Below are positions 1-5,195 of a stretch of DNA of 5,915 nt, piece by piece. The DNA comes from Planctomycetales bacterium (GTDB lineage Bacteria > Planctomycetota > Planctomycetia > Pirellulales > UBA7805), in the NCBI GenBank assembly GCA_011772275.1, contig WVZU01000180.1, positions 7,620 through 13,534 on the forward strand, written 5' to 3'. The notes beneath the pieces were generated by a model. It saw nothing but the letters and a program-made list of their open reading frames with translations, did not search any database and had not been told where the DNA came from. A program made the position numbers and the translations under genes. Numbering within the stretch: the stretch's first letter is position 1; each line of letters opens with the position of its first letter.

Positions 1-1
1 G

Positions 2-30
2 TTGGTTGGCAAGGCAGGCTGGCCGATAAT
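2..30 (+). promoter_or_regulatory. Candidate sigma70-type promoter of the oxidoreductase gene
   Basis: TTGGTT at 2-7 and GATAAT at 25-30 are separated by exactly 17 nt. The -10 element matches the consensus TATAAT at five of six positions; the -35 matches only at its first three bases. Transcription would start near position 37 and leave a leader of about 47 nt before the ATG at 84. A closer -35 match, TTGGCA at 6-11, lies too near the -10 (13 nt). The assignment rests on sequence resemblance alone and on the lack of any other candidate in the 83 bases available. Confidence 0.35.
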
Positions 31-83
31 CTTACCGCTCACGATCCCTAAAAAAAGCCAGGCAATTTACTTGAGGCACGATC

Positions 84-1604
84 ATGGCCGCGCGGATGCA
101 GCTCCAACCGCCAGACGAACACAATCAACGCCTGCAAGCGAACGTCCACCCGCCCGACTGGGTGAACCCAACCCCGGCGGCTCGCTACAACCTGGTGGTG
201 ATCGGCGCCGGGACGGCGGGACTGGTGACGGCAGCCGGGGCGGCCGGGTTGGGGGCCAAGGTGGCGTTGGTCGAACGGGATTTGATGGGGGGCGATTGCC
301 TGAATGTGGGCTGCGTTCCCTCCAAGGGCATCATCCGTTCGGCCCGCGTGGCGGCCGCCGTTCGCGATGCGGAGGCTTTTGGTGTGCGAACGGGGGGTGA
401 GGCCCATGTCGATTTTGCAGCCGTGATGCAGCGGATGCGGCGGCTGCGGGCCGATATCAGCCCTCACGACTCGGCACCACGCTTGCGCGATTTAGGAGTC
501 GATGTCTTCCTGGGGCAGGGCAGTTTTCACGGACCCGATTGCGTGGAAGTCGATGGGCGGCGGTTGCATTTTCACAAGGCGGTGATTGCCAGCGGGGCCC
601 GTGCCGCCACTCCGCCCATCCCAGGACTAAAGGACATCCCTTATCTGACCAACGAATCGGTCTTTTCGCTGACGGAATTACCACGGCGTCTGGCCGTGAT
701 CGGCGCCGGGCCGATCGGCTGCGAATTGGCTCAGGCCTTCGCCCGCTTCGGATCCGAGGTCCACCTGATCGAGTCGACGCACGGGATCCTGCCCCGCGAA
801 GACCCGGATGCCGCTCAACGAGTCCAACAGGCGCTCGTCCGCGACGGCGTCCAACTGTTGTGCTGTGGTCAGCAGACAGCGGTCAGCCCGGCCGAAGGCC
901 GTGTGCGGATCCGCCTCGATTCCCACAACCGGCACTACGATCTGGTCGTCGATCAACTGCTGGTCGCGGTGGGCCGAACGCCCAATGTCGAAGACTTGAA
1001 TCTGAAGGCGGCCTCCGTTCAATACGATCCGCGGACCGGCGTGACCGTTAACGACAAGTTGCAGACCACCCATCCGCGGATCTATGCCGCCGGCGACGTC
1101 TGTTCAAAATTCAAGTTTACCCACGCGGCAGATTTCATGGCACGCATCGTCATTCAAAATGCCCTGTTTTTGCCCACCGCCAAGGTCACCGCCCTGACGA
1201 TCCCCTGGTGCACCTACACCTCACCCGAAATCGCCCACGTGGGGCTGTCCGAACACGATGCCCGCCAACAGGGTGTCGCTATCGATACGCTTATCCAGGA
1301 AATGGCTCAAGTCGATCGGGCCATCCTTGATGGCGAGACGGAAGGCTTTGTCAAAGTCCATCTCCGCAAAGGCAAGGATCAGATTCTTGGCGCCACCATC
1401 GTGGCCGCCGACGCCGGCAACATGATTTCTGAGATCACCCTGGCGATGAATCATGGGATCGGATTGAAGAAAATCGCCCATACGATCCATCCCTATCCGA
1501 CACAAGCCGAAGCGATTCGCAAGCTGGGAGATGCCTGTCACCGCCGGCGGTTGACCCCCTGGGTCAAATCGTCGATGCAGAAGTGGCTGGCCTGGCAGCG
1601 CTGA
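84..1604 (+). CDS. MerA-like FAD/NAD(P)-dependent disulfide oxidoreductase (not a canonical mercuric reductase)
   Basis: This 506-aa cytoplasmic flavoprotein belongs to the class I pyridine nucleotide-disulfide oxidoreductases (lipoamide dehydrogenase, glutathione reductase, MerA). Visible in order are an N-terminal tail (1-35), the FAD-binding GAGTAG (41-46), the redox pair C72-LNVG-C77, an NAD(P)-binding GAGPIG (207-212), the second FAD contact AAGDV (335-339), and a dimerisation domain from about 370. In lipoamide dehydrogenase the dimer domain supplies a catalytic His in HxHPT. Here the aligned segment reads HPYPTQAE (469-476), so Tyr471 takes that place, as I recall for MerA (PYLTMVE). 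However, there is no N-terminal HMA domain and no C-terminal Cys pair; the protein ends in a basic, Trp-containing tail. The substrate is therefore unknown, and mercury reduction is doubtful. The ATG at 84 is preferred because GAGG at 73-76 lies 7 nt upstream; an in-frame ATG at 96 is the alternative. The gene appears to be transcribed alone. Confidence 0.95.
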   Translation: MAARMQLQPPDEHNQRLQANVHPPDWVNPTPAARYNLVVIGAGTAGLVTAAGAAGLGAKVALVERDLMGGDCLNVGCVPSKGIIRSARVAAAVRDAEAFGVRTGGEAHVDFAAVMQRMRRLRADISPHDSAPRLRDLGVDVFLGQGSFHGPDCVEVDGRRLHFHKAVIASGARAATPPIPGLKDIPYLTNESVFSLTELPRRLAVIGAGPIGCELAQAFARFGSEVHLIESTHGILPREDPDAAQRVQQALVRDGVQLLCCGQQTAVSPAEGRVRIRLDSHNRHYDLVVDQLLVAVGRTPNVEDLNLKAASVQYDPRTGVTVNDKLQTTHPRIYAAGDVCSKFKFTHAADFMARIVIQNALFLPTAKVTALTIPWCTYTSPEIAHVGLSEHDARQQGVAIDTLIQEMAQVDRAILDGETEGFVKVHLRKGKDQILGATIVAADAGNMISEITLAMNHGIGLKKIAHTIHPYPTQAEAIRKLGDACHRRRLTPWVKSSMQKWLAWQR

Positions 1605-1913
1605 GCTTGGGTTGGCCAGCGGTGGGAGGGAAAAATGCTGGCAGGCTGCCCGGCCTGGCCAGCTTGCCGGGTTCCCCCAGGCCACAAGCTTTTTGTCGCC
1701 GACCGGTAAACTTTGGCCAGCCGGCAAAGTCGACCAGGAGTACCAAATCCTTACAATCGGAAACGGCCCGGTAGGGGTCTGGCGAACTGGGTAGGGTGTG
1801 CCAATTGTTGGATAGGTCGGTCAAGAGAGTCGTCGCCATAAGCCGATTTATGCTGCATCTTGCCGCAACCCGCACCGGCGGCACGATCTCTCGCTTTCCC
1901 GTAATCAAGGGGC
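1605..1913. other. Non-coding spacer with three TGGCCAGC copies and several hairpins
   Basis: This 309-base stretch has no convincing gene. Its left third holds three exact copies of TGGCCAGC at 1613-1620, 1656-1663 and 1714-1721. The first lies in GGTTGGCCAGCGG, and the other two take part in hairpins. One hairpin is ACTTTG (1710-1715) with CAAAGT (1725-1730), strengthened inside by CC/GG with one bulged G and a loop of AGCC. The nonamer GGCAGGCTG at 1640-1648 also occurs at 13-21, before the oxidoreductase gene. The right part (about 1740-1913) must carry the start signals for htrA, but I find no clear -35/-10 pair there. Confidence 0.5.
1637..1694 (+). terminator. Candidate terminator of the oxidoreductase gene (competing stems plus T5)
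   Basis: Three overlapping pairings are possible 33-90 nt after the stop codon. The first is GCTGGCAGG (1637-1645) with CCT-G-GCCAGC (1654-1663), a 9-bp stem with one bulge and an 8-nt loop. The second is GGCCTGG (1652-1658) with CCAGGCC (1677-1683), a perfect 7 bp. The third is AGCTTG (1661-1666) with CAAGCT (1685-1690), whose 3' arm runs into the T5 run at 1690-1694. Only the last two sit near the T-run, and both have 18-nt loops. A terminator is plausible from position and structure but is not a textbook one. Confidence 0.35.
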
Positions 1914-3344
1914 GTGTCCGGCACGCCACGATTGACGTTGAACGACCCGATCCCATTCGCCCGCTCGATACCTTCCCGTTTGCGATGTGGCCCGAGCGGC
2001 TGGTCGTGCCGAGCGTGGTTGATTCTGTTGCTGGTCCTGGGAGGTCTTTTACCGGGGGAGGCTTCTGAGCGGAGGCTGACGGCGGTCGTGCGGGCCGCTC
2101 AGCGAGCCAGGCCGTCCATTGTCAATATCCGTGGCCAAAAGACGGTCGGTTCGCAGCAGGCCTCCAACGGTCAGGTCGAAGCCCCCCGCCGCGTGAATGG
2201 GATGGGTACCGGAGTTGTCTTGGATGACCGCGGATATATTGTCACCAATCACCATGTGATCGACGGCGTGGCCCGGATCAATGTCACCCTGGCCGACGGC
2301 AGCCAGCACCGGGCCCGAATCGTATCTCACGATCCCCGTACCGATCTGGCAATGATCAAAATTGATGCCGACCAGCGTCGTTTGCCGGTGATTGATATCG
2401 GGACGTCCAGCGACTTGATGCCGGGCGAGCCGGTGATCGCGGTGGGGAACGCTTACGGATACGAACATACGGTGACCCGCGGAATCATCAGCGCTTTGCA
2501 CCGTACGGTGCAAGTCAGTGATTCGCAGAACTATTACGACTTGATTCAAACGGATGCCAGCATCAATCCGGGAAATTCGGGTGGTCCGCTGTTAAACATT
2601 GACGGCGAGATGATTGGCATCAACGTCGCCGTCCGCGTGGGGGCTCAAGGAATCGGATTCGCTTTGCCAGTGGACAAGGTCATGCAAGTGGCGGCGGATT
2701 TGATGAGCATCAAGAGGTTGGATCAGAACTGGCACGGTGTGGAGGTCCGCTCGGCCGAGGAGACGGTTGGCGAACTGGTGGTGGAATCGGTGGTGCCGGG
2801 CAGCCCGGCTGCCGACGCCGGCCTGCGCAGGGGCGATATCATTCGCTATATCGAGGATCAGCAGGTCCAGCGGGCACTCGATCTGGAACGGGCCTTGTTG
2901 GGGAGTCCGGCTGGGCGCGAGGTCAATCTGGAGGTGATGCGGCAGGAAGAGACCCTCCAGCTCAGCTTTACGCTAGCAGCCCTGCCGGACCGATCCCGAT
3001 CGGTGGTCCCCGAAAATCGCATCTGGCGGACCGTGGGATTCCGGCTGCAGGAGGTCTCCGGCAGCCAGATCGACACGAACCAGAGCCGTTATCGTGGCGG
3101 TCTACTGGTTACCGGGGTGCGGCCCCAGAGTCCTGCTAGCGAGCAGGGGATCAAGGAGGGGGACATCCTGGTGGGCATGCATATCTGGGAGACGATTTCC
3201 GCGGAAAACGTCTCCTACGTGCTGAATCACCGAAATCGAGCCGATTTTGAACCGCTCAAGTTTTATATTGTTCGCGGCGGTCAAACCCTGTATGGTCACA
3301 TCCGGATTGCGCCCCTGCAAGCATCGCGATCTGGCTCCCCCTGA
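1914..3344 (+). CDS. htrA: Exported HtrA/DegP-family serine protease with two PDZ domains
   Basis: This envelope protease/chaperone degrades or refolds damaged exported proteins. A signal-like segment has basic residues R22-R33, a hydrophobic core AWLILLLVLGGLLP (34-47) and a likely cleavage after GEA (48-50). The trypsin-like domain follows with an intact triad: His114 in TNHHV, Asp144 in DPRTDLAMI, Ser222 in NPGNSGGP. Two PDZ domains span about 272-356 (VVPGSPAADAGLRRGDII) and 372-466 (VRPQSPASEQGIKEGDILVG). The length of 476 aa is normal for the family. The start is uncertain. GTG 1914 has AAGGGG immediately upstream (1907-1912, very tight) and gives an unusually long n-region of about 33 residues. 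TTG at 1932, 1938 or 1980 (L7, L9, L23) are in-frame alternatives, and 1980 would give a more normal signal peptide. No lipobox Cys is present. No partner gene is adjacent, and the next gene has its own promoter. Confidence 0.95.
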   Translation: MSGTPRLTLNDPIPFARSIPSRLRCGPSGWSCRAWLILLLVLGGLLPGEASERRLTAVVRAAQRARPSIVNIRGQKTVGSQQASNGQVEAPRRVNGMGTGVVLDDRGYIVTNHHVIDGVARINVTLADGSQHRARIVSHDPRTDLAMIKIDADQRRLPVIDIGTSSDLMPGEPVIAVGNAYGYEHTVTRGIISALHRTVQVSDSQNYYDLIQTDASINPGNSGGPLLNIDGEMIGINVAVRVGAQGIGFALPVDKVMQVAADLMSIKRLDQNWHGVEVRSAEETVGELVVESVVPGSPAADAGLRRGDIIRYIEDQQVQRALDLERALLGSPAGREVNLEVMRQEETLQLSFTLAALPDRSRSVVPENRIWRTVGFRLQEVSGSQIDTNQSRYRGGLLVTGVRPQSPASEQGIKEGDILVGMHIWETISAENVSYVLNHRNRADFEPLKFYIVRGGQTLYGHIRIAPLQASRSGSP

Positions 3345-3386
3345 AGCCGCAAAATTCCCGCTCGCGTTCACCCCAGGTGGCTTGAT

Positions 3387-3416
3387 TTGACACCCGCTGC
3401 GTCATCATCCTAGACT
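3387..3416 (+). promoter_or_regulatory. Promoter of the thiL-tsaE operon
   Basis: A perfect -35 hexamer TTGACA at 3387-3392 is followed after 18 nt by TAGACT (3411-3416), which matches the TATAAT consensus at four of six positions including the key second A and last T. It is the best promoter match in the window. It lies in the gap after htrA and predicts transcription from about 3423, giving a leader of about 67 nt before the ATG at 3490. This predicted start coincides with the GTG at 3424, which argues against that GTG as the thiL start codon unless the mRNA is leaderless. Confidence 0.6.
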
Positions 3417-3430
3417 CGCAAAGGTGGGCC

Positions 3431-3460
3431 CCGGTTCCACCGATCAACCGGATGTTTTTT
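3431..3460 (+). terminator. Intrinsic-terminator-like hairpin in the thiL leader (htrA terminator or attenuator)
   Basis: CCGGTT (3431-3436) pairs perfectly with AACCGG (3446-3451) around a 9-nt loop. ATG and then T6 (3455-3460) follow. It lies 87 nt after the htrA stop and just downstream of the predicted thiL promoter. A second stem, GGTGG (3423-3427) with CCACC (3437-3441), uses the loop of the first. The two are either mutually exclusive or form an H-type pseudoknot. It could simply end htrA transcripts, or it could attenuate thiL transcription. I see no TPP riboswitch core motifs. Confidence 0.45.
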
Positions 3461-3489
3461 ACTGCGAATTATCACCAGCCGCTGCCGAC

Positions 3490-4401
3490 ATGGAATCTGA
3501 ATTCGTCCGTTGGCTTCGGGCTCGGCTTCCCTCCCGTCCACCGCTCGGGGTGGGGCCCGGAGACGATGCCGCAGTACTACGGTTGGGAGAAGCCGGCGCC
3601 CAAGCAGTCGTCACCTGTGACCTCATCGCAGAAGGCGTCCACTTCCGACTCGACCGAGACGCGCCGCGCCGCATAGGCCGCAAAGCCTTGGCGGTCAATC
3701 TCAGCGACCTGGCCGCCATGGCGGCTGTTCCCGTGGCCGCCTTCCTCGCCGTCCTCCTGCCCCGCGACGAGGCACGACAGCTGGCCCCCCAACTGTGGCA
3801 GGGCCTGCAGCCGCTGGCCGACCAGTACGATCTGGCCATCGCGGGTGGCGATACCAACACCTGGGACGGACCCCTGGTCATCAGCGCCACCCTGATCGGC
3901 GAAACGATCCCCCCGGGACCCCTGCTGCGCAGCGGCGCTCGACCCGGAGATCAACTCCTGGTCACCGGCCGCTTCGGCGGCAGCCAGTTGGGCCACCACC
4001 TCGATTTCGAACCCCGGGTCCGCGAGGCCCTCCTGCTGGTCGAACGCTACACTGTGCATGCCGGCATGGACTGCAGCGACGGCCTCGCCCTCGATGTCTC
4101 CCGGCTGGCGGAAGAAAGTGGTTGTGGCGCGGTGATCGATCCGGAGGCCATCCCCCTGGCCGAGGCCGCCGGTCAGCTGGCGAAAACGTCCGGTCGCACG
4201 GCGATCGAACACGCCCTGGGGGACGGGGAAGATTTTGAATTGCTGCTGGCGGCGCCGCCGGACGAAGCCAAACGGATGTTGGCAGAACAGCCCCTGCCCG
4301 TGACGCTGACCCGCGTGGGCGAATTCATTGACCAGCCGGGACTCTGGCAGAACCAGGGTGAACGGCGTGTCAAACTGGAACCTTTGGGTTACGAACACTG
4401 A
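3490..4401 (+). CDS. thiL: Thiamine-monophosphate kinase
   Basis: ThiL phosphorylates thiamine monophosphate with ATP to give thiamine diphosphate, the last step of cofactor synthesis, in the cytoplasm. The 303-aa protein shows the family motifs in order (numbered from ATG 3490): the metal/ATP site VGPGDDAAVL with Asp25-Asp26, CDLIAEGVHF (43-52), NLSDLAAM (70-77), GGDTN (119-123), VTGRFGGS (158-165), MDCSDGLALD (193-202) and GDGEDFELL (244-252). The motif usually reads GIGDDAAV; here two extra residues precede GDDAA. The frame is open up to a GTG at 3424 (325 aa), but the extra 22 residues look unlike ThiL, and that GTG sits at the predicted transcription start. The ATG at 3490 begins MESEFVRWLRARLP, as family members do, though no clear Shine-Dalgarno precedes it. 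tsaE begins 8 nt after the stop, so the two are probably cotranscribed. No other thiamine gene is in view. Confidence 0.95.
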   Translation: MESEFVRWLRARLPSRPPLGVGPGDDAAVLRLGEAGAQAVVTCDLIAEGVHFRLDRDAPRRIGRKALAVNLSDLAAMAAVPVAAFLAVLLPRDEARQLAPQLWQGLQPLADQYDLAIAGGDTNTWDGPLVISATLIGETIPPGPLLRSGARPGDQLLVTGRFGGSQLGHHLDFEPRVREALLLVERYTVHAGMDCSDGLALDVSRLAEESGCGAVIDPEAIPLAEAAGQLAKTSGRTAIEHALGDGEDFELLLAAPPDEAKRMLAEQPLPVTLTRVGEFIDQPGLWQNQGERRVKLEPLGYEH

Positions 4402-4409
4402 CAACGGTC

Positions 4410-4904
4410 ATGGCCAGCCAGATTACCCTGCATGCGGAAAACGAAGCGGATACCAGCCGCCTGGGGGCGGCCCTGGCCGGCGGGCTGCCCGCCGGTACGG
4501 TCGTCGGCTTGATCGGACCGCTCGGCGCCGGCAAAACACGACTGGTGCAAGCCGTGGCGGCCGCCATGGGCGTCGATGTCCGCGATGTGGTCAGCCCGAC
4601 GTTCGTGATGGTTCGCGAATACCCCGGCCCCCGACCGCTGTATCATTTTGATGCCTACCGCGTCCGGGATCTGGACGAATTTTTCGAATTGGGAGCGGCG
4701 GAATATTTCGACGGCGGGGGCCTCACGTTCGTCGAATGGGCCGACCGCGTGACCGCCGCCTTGCCCGAACAGCGATTGGAAATAGAAATCACCGTTACCG
4801 GGGAAGCGGCACGCGACTTCCACCTCCAAGCCCACGGCAACACGCTCAGCAACGCCCTCCAGAAAATTGCCGCAGCCTTTGAAGGCGGCCAGCAGATCGA
4901 TTGA
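4410..4904 (+). CDS. tsaE: tRNA N6-threonylcarbamoyladenosine synthesis ATPase TsaE
   Basis: TsaE is the ATPase that, with TsaB and TsaD, installs threonylcarbamoyl on A37 of ANN-decoding tRNAs. The 164-aa protein has a Walker A motif GPLGAGKT (36-43, Lys42 and Thr43), the family signature SPTF (62-65), the HFDAYR motif (79-84) and VEWADR (108-113) with the conserved acidic Glu109. A tail after about residue 140 (AHGNTLSNALQK...) is longer and less conserved than I expect for a family of usually about 140-160 aa. The ATG at 4410 lies 8 nt after the thiL stop, with only a weak upstream purine stretch, so translation may be coupled to thiL. The genes for TsaB and TsaD are not in the window. Confidence 0.95.
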   Translation: MASQITLHAENEADTSRLGAALAGGLPAGTVVGLIGPLGAGKTRLVQAVAAAMGVDVRDVVSPTFVMVREYPGPRPLYHFDAYRVRDLDEFFELGAAEYFDGGGLTFVEWADRVTAALPEQRLEIEITVTGEAARDFHLQAHGNTLSNALQKIAAAFEGGQQID

Positions 4905-4911
4905 GGATGGA

Positions 4912-4953
4912 CGAATTGTTGATTTTTGATTTTCGATTGTTGATTGTTGAAGT
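4912..4953. repeat. Degenerate 7-bp tandem repeat, consensus TTGATTK
   Basis: From 4912 the sequence divides into six consecutive heptads: CGAATTG, TTGATTT, TTGATTT, TCGATTG, TTGATTG, TTGAAGT. It starts 7 nt after the tsaE stop. Its AT-rich composition stands out from the GC-rich surroundings. Read in any frame it gives low-complexity peptides (such as LLIFDFRLLIVE on the + strand), which are artefacts rather than a gene. Its role is unknown; it resembles the short heptameric tracts seen between genes in several bacterial phyla. Confidence 0.7.
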
Positions 4954-5003
4954 GAAGCGTCGGATGGGGTTTTTTCACTTGGTGGTGAACAAGAGGCAAC
5001 AGG

Positions 5004-5018
5004 GCGGCCTTTGGCCGC
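5004..5018. other. Perfect hairpin GCGGCC-TTT-GGCCGC
   Basis: A 6-bp fully GC stem closes a 3-nt loop. It lies between the convergent tsaE and kinase genes, 100 nt after the tsaE stop. No T-run follows it on either strand (AACCAAAA on +, CCTGTTGCC on -), so it is not a standard intrinsic terminator. It could pause or protect the 3' end of the thiL-tsaE mRNA. Confidence 0.5.
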
Positions 5019-5038
5019 AACCAAAAGATGCGAATTTT

Positions 5039-5148
5039 GCACGGCAGCAAACCGAATCAACCCAGGGCATGACCAGGCTCTGTTTGCCCGCGACTCTTGT
5101 GTTCCCAAAATGCCCGCACCTTGTGCAGGCTTTGATGGTTTGCCGTGC
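5039..5148. repeat. Imperfect inverted repeat enclosing two smaller hairpins
   Basis: GCACGGC-AGC-AAACC (5039-5053) pairs with GGTTTGCCGTGC (5137-5148): 12 bp interrupted only by a 3-nt AGC bulge, across an 83-nt interior. Inside are GGGCA (5065-5069) with TGCCC (5085-5089), and the stronger hairpin at 5112-5130. Together these make a three-way branched fold. It could be a structured RNA, a small dispersed repeat, or only the 3' ends of the convergent transcripts. The strand is not determined; the inner hairpin is better paired on the - strand. Confidence 0.4.
5107..5130 (-). terminator. Intrinsic terminator of the PfkB-family kinase gene
   Basis: On the - strand, GCCTGCAC (5130-5123) pairs with GTGCGGGC (5119-5112) over a 3-nt loop AAG. 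All eight pairs form, one of them G-U. The hairpin is followed by ATTTT (5111-5107). It lies 65 nt beyond the kinase stop codon in the right direction. On the + strand the same stem has one C-A mismatch and is followed by TTTG, so weak bidirectional use for thiL-tsaE is possible. Confidence 0.55.
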
Positions 5149-5195
5149 AGCAGGGGTTCTGTCCCGCGGCGATGCACGGGAGACGGTCGGGGGGT

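Noticed and set aside
1796..2068. 90-aa frame from GTG 1796 overlapping the start of htrA
   Set aside because: It overlaps the htrA signal-peptide coding region in another frame, has no recognisable domain and ends inside htrA. It is best seen as chance.
3424..3489. 22-residue N-terminal extension of ThiL from GTG 3424
   Set aside because: It coincides with the predicted transcription start and the leader hairpin, and the residues do not resemble ThiL. The ATG at 3490 fits the family.
3416..3490. TPP riboswitch in front of thiL
   Set aside because: The leader is only about 67 nt and lacks the THI-box core sequences (such as CTGAGA).
3577..4404. 275-aa frame antisense to thiL
   Set aside because: It mirrors the strongly supported thiL frame in GC-rich DNA. 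It has no domain of its own and no start signals.
4950..4980. AAGTGAA/TTCACTT stem with T6 as a terminator for tsaE
   Set aside because: The T-run (4970-4975) lies in the loop and 3' arm instead of after the stem, and the loop is 17 nt. This is not a valid intrinsic terminator layout.
4389..5177. 262-aa - strand frame across tsaE and the spacer
   Set aside because: It is antisense to tsaE, passes through the low-complexity heptad tract and lies beyond the kinase terminator. No domain is visible.
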